NCBI GenBank assembly: GCA_937917505.1
Contig: CALDMQ010000019.1
Coordinates: 1 to 13,265, forward strand
Reading direction: 5' to 3'
Source of the DNA: an uncultured Erysipelotrichaceae bacterium
GTDB taxonomy: Bacteria > Bacillota_I > Bacilli_A > Erysipelotrichales > Coprobacillaceae
DNA length: 13,265 bases
A program made the translations under genes and the position numbers. Under the pieces are notes generated by a model. That model was not told where the DNA came from. It made no database searches and saw only the letters and a program-made list of their open reading frames with translations. Shown here in pieces: positions 6,984 to 13,265 of this stretch (its first letter is position 1; each line of letters starts with the position of its first letter).

Positions 6984-8379
6984 AAATACTTTCATGACAT
7001 AACATCAATGTTCCAAGTAACATAAATTCCTGTAAATAATCCACTTGTTCAATGTGTGGAATATAATCTTTAGGAATATATTTTTCAACTTCTTTAATCA
7101 CTTCATTCACATCAGTGATCATAAAACAACAAATCACAATCAATTCAGGATCCAACATAGAAATAACAGAAACAATCGATTTTGCAAGAGCTTCTACAGC
7201 TCCTTCAGGGGTTGTATGTAACTCAATAGGCTCTTTTGAATAATTCAAAGGCATAAATTGAATTTCTCCTGATACATGATGAGCTCCTATTAACAATTGC
7301 CCATGAACAATATTTCCAATTCCACCCAATGCACTAATAGGTTGAAAAATCAAGGATAAAGATGAATATTCTTCTTGCATTGAATAATAACCTAATGCCA
7401 TGACATTCACATCATTACCAAAAATAAATTTTTGCTGATAACGAGATTGTAGATCCTTTTCTAATTCCAATCTTTCAATACCTTCTAGATGCATAGAATT
7501 AATATATTCTTCATGAATGATCCCCGGAACTGAAACACCAATGATTGCAATATCTGGATACTGTGCTAGTTCACTATCAATAACATCATAAAAATCTTGA
7601 AGCTTAAATGTGGGTTTAATAATTTCATTATTCTCCAAAATCTTATTTCTTCCATCATATAAGCGATACACAATATGTACACGATTACTATTTCTAATCA
7701 ATGTCATACATAATATTTTTTTACCTGTATGCTTTTTGTTTTTTACTGGAAGTGGTTTATGATTTTGGTCAATTATAATTTTGTGATTAATTCTTTCTTC
7801 TTCAATAAAAGAAATCATTTCTTTAACATCATACTTCGCAAAAATAACAGAAGGGATTTTTAAAACAATTTTATTTTTTAAAATGGCATTTGCTTTTGCA
7901 TAAAGATAAGAAATTTGAGGAGCTAACATAATCACATCATAACCATCGCCAACTTCATAAAGATAATCATAAGCAATCGCATCGACTTCTATATTTATAG
8001 AAAGCAGTGATGCTGCTTCGTTAATTTTTTGAGCAAAATATCCTGTTGTTAATCCACCTGAACAACATAATAAGACTTTGACAACTGGTTTTTTAATTAG
8101 TTTTTGAATTGTTTCATACATTTCATTAAAAAGTTTTCTTGTATGTTTCATATTTTTAAATTGAAAATGTAAATACAATTCAACCTCATTTTTGAACTTA
8201 TTTGTGACATTAAACTCTACAATTTGATTAGGATAAAAACAAATCGTACTTTCGCTATACTGCGTCATAATCTTTATGGTTTTATCATCATGCAAAGAAA
8301 TACGACATTGTTCATTACCTTGAGACAATATCCACATCTTAAAACATTCCAAATAAATATCTGCCAAAAACTTATCCAT
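6982..8379 (-). CDS. Unknown N-domain + PTS EIIB (cellobiose type) + degenerate ROK domain fusion
   Basis: Three parts are visible in 465 residues. Residues 1-95 are a beta-rich region I do not recognise, with no clear helix-turn-helix. Residues about 99-195 match a lactose/cellobiose-type PTS EIIB domain: VKVLLCCSGGLTTG has the phospho-acceptor Cys (106 in register with EIIB-Chb; 105 adjacent), then DVIMLAPQISYL (148-159) and IPSVIFAKYDV (175-185), aligning with DVVLLGPQIAYM and IDSLLYGKVDG. Residues about 220-465 are ROK-like: GVSVPG, GNDVNVMALG with the usual catalytic Asp, and GGIGNIVHGQLLIGAHHVSGEI. The N-terminal DxGGTxxR phosphate loop and the Cys-rich zinc motif with its His are missing, so sugar kinase activity is unlikely. 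It may be a phosphorylation-sensing protein, which is inference. The ATG follows AGGAGGGGG. The gene is monocistronic and divergent from a HAD phosphatase. Confidence 0.75.
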   Translation of the reverse strand: MDKFLADIYLECFKMWILSQGNEQCRISLHDDKTIKIMTQYSESTICFYPNQIVEFNVTNKFKNEVELYLHFQFKNMKHTRKLFNEMYETIQKLIKKPVVKVLLCCSGGLTTGYFAQKINEAASLLSINIEVDAIAYDYLYEVGDGYDVIMLAPQISYLYAKANAILKNKIVLKIPSVIFAKYDVKEMISFIEEERINHKIIIDQNHKPLPVKNKKHTGKKILCMTLIRNSNRVHIVYRLYDGRNKILENNEIIKPTFKLQDFYDVIDSELAQYPDIAIIGVSVPGIIHEEYINSMHLEGIERLELEKDLQSRYQQKFIFGNDVNVMALGYYSMQEEYSSLSLIFQPISALGGIGNIVHGQLLIGAHHVSGEIQFMPLNYSKEPIELHTTPEGAVEALAKSIVSVISMLDPELIVICCFMITDVNEVIKEVEKYIPKDYIPHIEQVDYLQEFMLLGTLMLCHESI

Positions 8380-8402
8380 AATGCTCCCCCTCCTATGTAT
8401 CT

Positions 8403-8408
8403 ATTATA
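8403..8408 (-). promoter_or_regulatory. Putative -10 box of the EIIB-ROK gene
   Basis: A perfect TATAAT on the minus strand about 24 bases before the start codon, with a GGAGGGGG ribosome binding site between. The -35 region is A/T-rich without a good match. Confidence 0.45.
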
Positions 8409-8518
8409 CGACGAATCTTTAAAAAAAACATAATATATCCTATTTTAGATAATATTTTTTCATTTTTTATACAAGAATAGTAAAAAATATGAGAATTTTC
8501 TTTAAAATTATCGTTTTT

Positions 8519-8562
8519 CTTTATCATGATAGAAAAGTATAGTATTCTTAATCATGATAAAG
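8519..8562. repeat. Perfect 12-bp inverted repeat flanking a promoter (candidate operator pair)
   Basis: CTTTATCATGAT (8519-8530) is repeated as its exact reverse complement ATCATGATAAAG (8551-8562) with 20 bases between. Each arm contains the self-palindrome ATCATGAT, so the region also reads as two copies of one dyad site 28 bases apart. The -10 box of the HAD gene (TATAGT, 8538-8543) lies between the arms and the second arm touches the ribosome binding site. This suits a dimeric repressor binding at two sites, or an RNA hairpin masking the start, though the second needs transcription to begin before the first arm. No regulator is identified. Confidence 0.6.
8538..8543 (+). promoter_or_regulatory. 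Putative -10 box of the HAD phosphatase gene
   Basis: TATAGT lies about 32 bases before the start codon, between the two arms of the 12-bp inverted repeat. The -35 position (around 8515-8520) reads TTTTCT, a poor match, which would suit an activated or tightly controlled promoter. Confidence 0.35.
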
Positions 8563-8574
8563 GTAGGAAATTAA

Positions 8575-9216
8575 ATGTTAAAAGCAGTTATTTTTGATAT
8601 GGATGGTTTAATGGTTGATAGTGAAATAATCTCTTATTATTGTTATAGAGATTTGTTAAAAGATTATGGATACGAATTTGCAAAAGCAGCTTATATCCGT
8701 GATTTTCCGGGAAAAGCATTAAAAACATTAATCACTTATATCAAAGAACATTATCACATTGATTATGATATTGAAGAAAAAATCAATCAGTTTCATCAAA
8801 GAGAATCACAATATATGGAAAAAGAAGGCGTGCAGTTAAAGACTGGTCTGGTAAAACTTTTACAATATTTAAAAGCACATGATTATAAGATAATTGTCGC
8901 AACTTCAAGTTTAAAAGAAAGAGCATATCATATTTTAGAAGAGCATCATATTCTTCACTATTTTGATGATACTGTCTTTTCTAGTGAAGTGAAGCGAGGG
9001 AAACCTTATCCGGATATTTTCTTAAAGGCATGTGACAAACTGAATATCAACGTCGATGAAGCATTAGTATTAGAAGATAGTGAAGCAGGAATCCAAGCAG
9101 CTTATGATGCACATATCCCAGTTATTTGTATTCCTGATATGAAATATCCTAGTAATGAATATGCTCAAAAGGTAGTACATATTTTACCTTCTTTACACGA
9201 TGTCTTGATTATATAA
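8575..9216 (+). CDS. HAD-superfamily hydrolase, beta-phosphoglucomutase-like
   Basis: A cytosolic haloacid-dehalogenase-family enzyme of 213 residues, subfamily IA with the variant-3 motif. It is likely a phosphatase or mutase on a small phosphorylated metabolite such as a sugar phosphate. All four catalytic motifs are present: FDMDGLMVDSE (nucleophile Asp8, acid/base Asp10), VATSS (about 108-112), KRGKPYPD (Lys143) and LEDSEAG (about 166-172). A helical cap domain fits residues 16-85. A GGTAGG ribosome binding site precedes the ATG. The gene stands alone on the plus strand, divergent from the EIIB-ROK gene with 195 bases between. The palindromic pair over its promoter suggests regulation. 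The family is firm, but the substrate cannot be read because members of this group are promiscuous. Confidence 0.88.
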   Translation: MLKAVIFDMDGLMVDSEIISYYCYRDLLKDYGYEFAKAAYIRDFPGKALKTLITYIKEHYHIDYDIEEKINQFHQRESQYMEKEGVQLKTGLVKLLQYLKAHDYKIIVATSSLKERAYHILEEHHILHYFDDTVFSSEVKRGKPYPDIFLKACDKLNINVDEALVLEDSEAGIQAAYDAHIPVICIPDMKYPSNEYAQKVVHILPSLHDVLII

Positions 9217-9230
9217 AATGTATTTAATGA

Positions 9231-9259
9231 TTGTTATTTTTATAAAAAAAGTGTATGAT
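9231..9259 (+). promoter_or_regulatory. Putative sigma-A-type promoter of the YjdF-like gene
   Basis: TTGTTA at 9231-9236 and TATGAT at 9254-9259 are separated by an ideal 17 bases, about 32 bases before the start codon. A consensus-like AAGGAG ribosome binding site lies between. Confidence 0.55.
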
Positions 9260-9290
9260 TGCATTATTATTATGATAAGGAGTTATATAA

Positions 9291-10121
9291 ATGAAAAAGT
9301 TTTTTGCTTCTAAAGAAGCGATTAAAATGGAAATACGAGAACATAAGTCTTCATTCTTTATTTATTTATTATTAAGAACACTTGTTATTATTACAATGAT
9401 TTTACAATTCTTAAATAGAAATTACGAGAATGTATTTCTTTGTTTATTAACACTTGTATTACTCATTGTTCCAAGTTTTATTCAAGTTGAATTTAAGATA
9501 GAACTTCCTACAGCATTAGAAATTATTATTTTATTATTTATTTTTAGTGCTGAAATTCTTGGTGAAATTCAATCTTTCTATTTGATTTTTCCAATGTGGG
9601 ATACAATCCTTCATACGATTAATGGCTTTTTAGCCGCAGCAATTGGTTTTTCTTTAATCAACATCATGAATAATGATGAAAGAATTCAATTTAAAGTTTC
9701 ACCTTTATATGCTGCTATTGTAGCATTTTGTTTTTCAATGACAATTGGTGCTGTATGGGAACTTTTTGAATTTGGAATGGACACTTTTGCTGGACTAGAT
9801 ATGCAAAAAGATACAATTATTCAATCTTTTCAATCTGTTTTATTAGATCCAACGCAAAGTAATATAGCCATCAAAGTGAAAGATATTCAAGACGTTATCA
9901 TTAATGGACAAAGTCTAGGGTTAGGTGGTTACTTAGATATTGGTTTAATTGATACAATGTATGATTTAATTGTTAATTTTATTGGAGCTTTTGTATTCTC
10001 AATCTTTGGTTTTATTTACTTAAAAAATGAAGGACAAGGAAGAATTGTAAAACATTTCATTCCTTACAAAAAGAAATTTCAAGATTTAAAGAACCGACAT
10101 AAGCATAAGGAGCATATCTAG
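9291..10121 (+). CDS. Multi-pass membrane protein, YjdF/DUF2238-like
   Basis: A 276-residue integral membrane protein with about six or seven hydrophobic segments (roughly residues 22-40, 47-62, 73-90, 94-101, 109-125, 138-155 and 220-243) and a basic C-terminal tail. Conserved polar motifs sit at membrane edges: WDTILHTINGF (103-113), WELFEFGMD (156-164) and a late DTMYDLIVNFIGA (221-233). This pattern recalls the uncharacterised YjdF/DUF2238 family, which has a LH...G block, a Glu-rich helix and a DTQ.D block. An apparent insertion (about residues 172-216) separates the Glu helix from the last motif, with a GLDMQKDTI repeat-like copy before it. No biochemical function is established for this family that I can name. 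ATG follows AAGGAG. The gene has its own promoter and a hairpin overlapping its end, so it is probably monocistronic. Confidence 0.7.
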   Translation: MKKFFASKEAIKMEIREHKSSFFIYLLLRTLVIITMILQFLNRNYENVFLCLLTLVLLIVPSFIQVEFKIELPTALEIIILLFIFSAEILGEIQSFYLIFPMWDTILHTINGFLAAAIGFSLINIMNNDERIQFKVSPLYAAIVAFCFSMTIGAVWELFEFGMDTFAGLDMQKDTIIQSFQSVLLDPTQSNIAIKVKDIQDVIINGQSLGLGGYLDIGLIDTMYDLIVNFIGAFVFSIFGFIYLKNEGQGRIVKHFIPYKKKFQDLKNRHKHKEHI

Positions 10122-10134
10122 TCCTTATGCTTTT
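10101..10134 (+). terminator. Hairpin terminator overlapping the end of the YjdF-like gene
   Basis: AAGCATAAGGA (10101-10111) pairs perfectly over 11 bases with TCCTTATGCTT (10122-10132). The stop codon lies in the 10-base loop. Only a short TTTT follows, so termination may be partial. The stem encodes the final Lys/His codons of the protein. Confidence 0.65.
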
Positions 10135-10177
10135 ATCATACCCTTATCATGTTAAACTTTATTTTCTTCCTATATAT

Positions 10178-10186
10178 TGTTATAAT
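10178..10186 (+). promoter_or_regulatory. Extended -10 promoter of the flippase gene
   Basis: TGTTATAAT is a perfect extended -10 (TGnTATAAT), 24 bases before the start codon. The -35 position (around 10158-10163, TTTATT) is a partial match only. Confidence 0.6.
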
Positions 10187-10209
10187 ATTAAAAAAGTGGA
10201 GGAGAATGT

Positions 10210-11814
10210 ATGAGTCGTAAAAATTCTATTGTGAAACAAGCCTCTATTCTTGCATTAGCTGGAATTTTCGTAAGAATTATTGGAGTTTTATATCGTAGTC
10301 CTTTAAAGGTCATGATACAAGAAGAAGGAATTGGTTATTATTCAACCGCATATAATATCTATGCTTTAATCTTATTAATTTCTTCATATAGCATACCAAC
10401 AGCTATTTCAAAATTAATTGCTGAAAAATTAGCTGTAAATCAATATAATAATGTACAAAAAATATTAAAATGTTCGTTGATTTATATATGTACAATTGGT
10501 GGAGGGGCTGCATTAGTTGCTTTTATTCTAGCACCTTATTTAGTTACACCTAATGCGGTGATGGCATTAAGAGTTTTATGTCCAACAATTTTTTTATCAG
10601 GACTCCTTGGTGTATTTAGAGGTTATTTTCAAGCCCATCAAACAACTCTATATACATCTATTTCTCAAATTATCGAACAAGTTTTTAATGCAATTGTTTC
10701 TTTAGGAGCAGCCTATTTGTTTATTCAACCTTACTTATCAGTGGGTGGTTCAAAACTTGCAAGTGTTGGTGCTGCAGGAAGTGCTTTAGGAACAGGTGTA
10801 GGTGTTCTTGTAGGATTGATTTATATGGGATTGATGTTTATAAAACGTAAAGATGGTTTGATTGAAAAAAACGATCCAGATGATTATGAAGATTCTTATC
10901 ATGATATTTTTAAAATGATTTTAAATATTGTGACACCGATTATTATTGCAACTTGTATTTATAATTTAGTATCTACAATTGATATGTATCTTTACTATTT
11001 TGCAACAATGACGTTGCAAGGCGTGGGAGAAGCTCAAGCTGCTAGTCAATATGGTATTTATTCTGGGGAATATATTGTTTTACAAAATGTTCCCGTTGCC
11101 TTAGCTTCAGCAATGTCTACAGCCTCTATCCCTTCTATTTCAACTGCTTGGGCAAAAAGAGATATTAGACTTACAAAAACACATATTCAATCAGGAATTC
11201 GTTTAACTATGCTTATATTGATACCAGCAAGTGTTGGAATGAGTGTGTTAGCTTATCCTATCATTGGAACTATTTTTCCTCAAAAAAGTACAATTATGAC
11301 ATCAACCCTCTTATTGGCTCTAGGAAGTCCGGCAATTATTTTCTATGGATTATCAACATTATCTAATGGTATTTTACAAGCTATTGGAGCAGTGAAAACA
11401 CCTTTAAAAAATGCAACAATTGCTTTAATATGCCATTGCATCATTATAAGCGGACTCTTAATTTTTACACCTTTAGGACTCTTTTCTCTAGTTATTGGGA
11501 ATTGTTTCTATGCTTTACAAGTCTGCTATTTAAATCAAAAAGCTTTAAGAAGAAAACTTCATTACAAACAAGAAATAAGACTTACATATATTTTACCAAT
11601 TCTTGCATCTTTCATTATGGGAATTATAGTAGGGATTGTATACTACGGATTATTTGCTTTAACTCATAGAGTCTTTGTACCACTAATCATCGCAATTATT
11701 ATAGGAATTATCACTTACTTCTTTATTGTCTTGACACTTTATGCAGATCATCCTGGAGAACTAAATGATATTCCTTATATTAAAAGAATACTTCATAGAT
11801 TAAAGAGGCATTAG
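10210..11814 (+). CDS. MOP-superfamily lipid-linked oligosaccharide flippase (YtgP/SpoVB/MurJ type)
   Basis: A 534-residue protein with about 14 membrane helices that should flip a lipid-linked precursor, most likely lipid II for peptidoglycan, to the outer face of the membrane. The start (SRKNSIVKQASILALAGIFVRIIGVLYRSPL) and the helix-1/2 segment GIGYYSTAYNIYALILLISSYSIPTAISK are typical of the YtgP/SpoVB branch of the polysaccharide-transporter family. LRVLCPTIFLSGLLGVFRGYFQ (about 120-141) and MLILIPASVGMSVLAYPI later in the protein also fit. Length matches YtgP (about 540) better than SpoVB (about 520). I assign the general role, and lipid II as cargo is from family knowledge. GGAGGAGA precedes the ATG. 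A competing ATG four bases earlier meets a stop after four codons. A terminator starts within the last codons, so the gene is monocistronic. Confidence 0.88.
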   Translation: MSRKNSIVKQASILALAGIFVRIIGVLYRSPLKVMIQEEGIGYYSTAYNIYALILLISSYSIPTAISKLIAEKLAVNQYNNVQKILKCSLIYICTIGGGAALVAFILAPYLVTPNAVMALRVLCPTIFLSGLLGVFRGYFQAHQTTLYTSISQIIEQVFNAIVSLGAAYLFIQPYLSVGGSKLASVGAAGSALGTGVGVLVGLIYMGLMFIKRKDGLIEKNDPDDYEDSYHDIFKMILNIVTPIIIATCIYNLVSTIDMYLYYFATMTLQGVGEAQAASQYGIYSGEYIVLQNVPVALASAMSTASIPSISTAWAKRDIRLTKTHIQSGIRLTMLILIPASVGMSVLAYPIIGTIFPQKSTIMTSTLLLALGSPAIIFYGLSTLSNGILQAIGAVKTPLKNATIALICHCIIISGLLIFTPLGLFSLVIGNCFYALQVCYLNQKALRRKLHYKQEIRLTYILPILASFIMGIIVGIVYYGLFALTHRVFVPLIIAIIIGIITYFFIVLTLYADHPGELNDIPYIKRILHRLKRH

Positions 11815-11826
11815 TCTCTTTTTTCT
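11802..11826 (+). terminator. Terminator of the flippase gene
   Basis: An 8-bp stem with one G-T pair (11802-11809 with 11814-11821) closes an ATTA loop and runs into a T tract. The left arm and loop include the last codons and stop of the flippase gene. Confidence 0.75.
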
Positions 11827-11846
11827 TACAATCTTACAACATTATA

Positions 11847-11861
11847 TAGTAAACGCTTTCA
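11847..11861 (+). promoter_or_regulatory. cre-like site (candidate CcpA operator)
   Basis: TAGTAAACGCTTTCA matches the catabolite-responsive element pattern WTGNAANCGNWNNCW at every fixed position except the second (A for T). It covers the -35 region of the promoter of the P-loop gene, a position where CcpA would repress. A single near-match in AT-rich DNA can arise by chance. Confidence 0.4.
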
Positions 11862-11866
11862 TTTAA

Positions 11867-11875
11867 TGCTATAAT
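11867..11875 (+). promoter_or_regulatory. Extended -10 promoter of the BrxF-like gene
   Basis: TGCTATAAT is a perfect extended -10 element about 38 bases before the start codon. The -35 position (TAGTAA) is weak and is overlapped by the cre-like site. Confidence 0.55.
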
Positions 11876-11912
11876 AAATACAACAATATTATAGTTAAAG
11901 GAGATAATACCC

Positions 11913-12338
11913 ATGAACATTACACAAAAAGTAAATGACATTTGTCATAACAATCCACATCTGTTACTGATTATCGGTTCACCAGGAACTGGTAAATCTA
12001 AATCCATTAGAGAATATAGCGAAGAAACTGGCATTCCTATTTTAGATTTGGATACTATTTTTGCTCACACGCCTTCTGATAAACTAATTGATGAAATGAA
12101 GCAATTCCTATCAACATATCATCAAAAAGTTTTATTACTCGATAATAAAAAAGTCTTGTATTCAAAAAATAGCCAAATTGATATGTTATCTTTTTTAAAG
12201 GAAATTAGTCAAAGTATTCCTGTTGTTGCTACATGGAATGGTAAAATTGAAGATGGACAATTATTCCATTTCAGAAAAGATGCGAATGGTGATTTAATTT
12301 ACCCAGTCAATGACTCTTTCCAATATGTGATGTGTTAA
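11913..12338 (+). CDS. Small stand-alone P-loop NTPase, BrxF-like
   Basis: A soluble 141-residue protein with one nucleotide-binding domain. Walker A is IIGSPGTGKS (residues 20-29) and the Walker B-like strand is KVLLLDN (72-78). Late in the chain come PVVATWNG (103-110) and EDGQLFHF (113-120). The order GSPGTGKS, LLLDN, VVA.W.G, DG.L and the small size resemble BrxF, the P-loop component of BREX-3 phage-defence loci. I make this match from memory of the family and it needs a profile search. No other BREX gene (methylase, PglZ-type phosphatase, large ATPase) is in the window, so this would be an orphan copy. ATG follows AAAGGAGATAATACCC. It has its own promoter and terminator between the flippase and convergent thrS. 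Other small AAA-like ATPases remain possible. Confidence 0.6.
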   Translation: MNITQKVNDICHNNPHLLLIIGSPGTGKSKSIREYSEETGIPILDLDTIFAHTPSDKLIDEMKQFLSTYHQKVLLLDNKKVLYSKNSQIDMLSFLKEISQSIPVVATWNGKIEDGQLFHFRKDANGDLIYPVNDSFQYVMC

Positions 12339-12342
12339 AATA

Positions 12343-12379
12343 AAAGTGAACTTCGTCAAATGAAGTTCACTTTCTTTTT
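12343..12379. terminator. Bidirectional terminator between the BrxF-like gene and thrS
   Basis: AAAGTGAACTTC (12343-12354) and GAAGTTCACTTT (12362-12373) form a perfect 12-bp stem with a 7-base loop. A T run follows on the plus strand (CTTTTT) and a shorter one on the minus strand (TTTTA), so it can end both convergent transcripts. It begins four bases after the BrxF-like stop codon. Confidence 0.9.
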
Positions 12380-13265
12380 AGTCTTTACTTTTTGATTGAA
12401 TTTGATTTAATGCCATGCTAATAAATTCATCTAATGATACAGTTGTTTGTTTTTGTTCACCATATTGACGATAAGTCACTGTTCTTTCATCTCTTTCCTT
12501 ATCTCCTAATACCAATTGATAAGGAATCTTTTTCATCTGTGCTTCTCTAATACGATATCCAAGTTTTTCTTCTCTATCATCTAATTCTACACGAATACCA
12601 TTATCTTCTAATAATTTAAAAACTTCCTTAGAATATTCTAAATGGTATTCATTTTTTACTGGAATTACTTTTACTTGAGTAGGTGCTAACCATAACGGGA
12701 ATGCACCTGCAAAGTGTTCAATTAAAATACCGATAAATCTTTCAATTGATCCAAAGATTACACGATGTAACATAACAGGACGAACTTTTTCTCCGTTTTT
12801 ATCAACATATGTTAAATCAAATCTTTCAGGTAAATTCATATCTAATTGAATTGTTCCACATTGCCAAACACGTCCTAATGAATCTTTCACATGGAAGTCA
12901 AGTTTTGGACCATAGAACGCTCCATCGCCAGGATTAATTTGATAATCTTTACCAGCAGCTTTACAAGCAGCAGCCAAAGCAGCTTCACTCTTTTCCCAAA
13001 TTTCAATATCACCAATAAATTTTTCTTCAGGTCTTGTTGATAATTCAATATCGTATGGTAAACCTAAATTACCATATACACGATCAATAAAGGCAATTAA
13101 TCTCACAACTTCACTTTCAATTTGATCTGGTGTCATAAAAATATGAGCATCATCTTGAGTAAATGTACGAACTCTAAACAATCCATTTAAAGCCCCGCTT
13201 GCTTCATGACGATGAACTTGTCCTAATTCCCCCATTCTAAGAGGTAAATCTTTATAAGAATGTAA
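12378..13265 (-). CDS. thrS: Threonyl-tRNA synthetase, C-terminal part (5' end cut by window edge)
   Basis: Charges tRNA-Thr with threonine in the cytosol. The frame is open to the right edge and gives 295 residues of a protein normally about 640 long: the rest of the class II catalytic core plus the anticodon-binding domain. The first residues in the window read HSYKDLPLRMGELGQVHRHEASG, which is motif 2. FTQDDAHIF and PVMLHR hold two of the three zinc-ligand histidines (equivalent to His385 and His511 of the E. coli enzyme). FGSIERFIGILIEHFAGAFPLWLAP is motif 3 running into the anticodon-binding domain, and EAQMKKIPYQLVLGDKE is near the C-terminus. The N-terminal TGS and editing domains, and any T-box leader, lie outside the window. 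An internal Met at 13235 is not the start, since in-frame conserved residues continue upstream of it. Confidence 0.97.
   Translation of the reverse strand, partial: LHSYKDLPLRMGELGQVHRHEASGALNGLFRVRTFTQDDAHIFMTPDQIESEVVRLIAFIDRVYGNLGLPYDIELSTRPEEKFIGDIEIWEKSEAALAAACKAAGKDYQINPGDGAFYGPKLDFHVKDSLGRVWQCGTIQLDMNLPERFDLTYVDKNGEKVRPVMLHRVIFGSIERFIGILIEHFAGAFPLWLAPTQVKVIPVKNEYHLEYSKEVFKLLEDNGIRVELDDREEKLGYRIREAQMKKIPYQLVLGDKERDERTVTYRQYGEQKQTTVSLDEFISMALNQIQSKSKD

Noticed and set aside
8224..8433. Plus-strand open frame over the start of the EIIB-ROK gene
   Set aside because: Antisense, runs through the minus-strand promoter, and lacks a ribosome binding site.
8450..8500. Possible hairpin from A/T runs (ATATTTTTT and AAAAAATAT) in the divergent intergenic region
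   Set aside because: Only A-T pairs with a long loop; expected by chance at this base composition.
11430..11669. Open frame inside the flippase gene in another frame
   Set aside because: Overlaps a well-supported membrane-protein coding sequence and shows no domain.

Overview
The window is AT-rich with low-GC Firmicutes-style signals: strong GGAGG ribosome binding sites, TATAAT -10 boxes and short hairpin terminators. The gene content (pyrF-pyrE, thrS, a YtgP/SpoVB-type flippase, a dlt-like wall-modification operon) fits a gut Firmicute, perhaps Erysipelotrichia (Coprobacillus/Catenibacterium type). The taxonomic guess is inference only.

Left edge, minus strand (1-1296): pyrF followed by pyrE, the last two steps of UMP synthesis. 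pyrE runs off the window edge. Next (1396-6915, minus strand) is one tightly coupled transcription unit bounded by a -10 box and a perfect hairpin terminator. In transcription order it encodes a DltA-like adenylating ligase, a fold-III PLP decarboxylase, a DltC-like carrier protein, an AlgI/DltB-like MBOAT membrane acyltransferase and a DltD-like SGNH protein. The SGNH gene is split by a frameshift. The layout is a dlt operon with a decarboxylase inserted between ligase and carrier. The ligase pocket also differs from D-alanine-specific DltA at several positions. The best reading is an envelope-modification system that puts something other than D-alanine on a cell-surface polymer. A decarboxylated acidic amino acid such as GABA or beta-alanine is one testable candidate.

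Middle (6982-8379, minus strand): an unusual three-part protein with an unknown N-terminal domain, a PTS cellobiose-type EIIB domain and a degenerate ROK domain. It is transcribed divergently from a HAD phosphatase (8575-9216, plus strand). A pair of palindromic sites flanks the HAD promoter.

Right half, plus strand: a YjdF/DUF2238-like membrane protein, a MurJ/YtgP/SpoVB-type lipid-linked oligosaccharide flippase, and a small stand-alone P-loop protein resembling BrxF of BREX-3 phage defence, with a cre-like site at its promoter. A perfect 12-bp hairpin separates this last gene from the convergent 3' part of thrS, which is cut by the right edge.

The longest stretch without a gene is about 195 bases (8380-8574) and holds the divergent promoter region. 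No RNA genes, insertion sequences or CRISPR arrays were seen.
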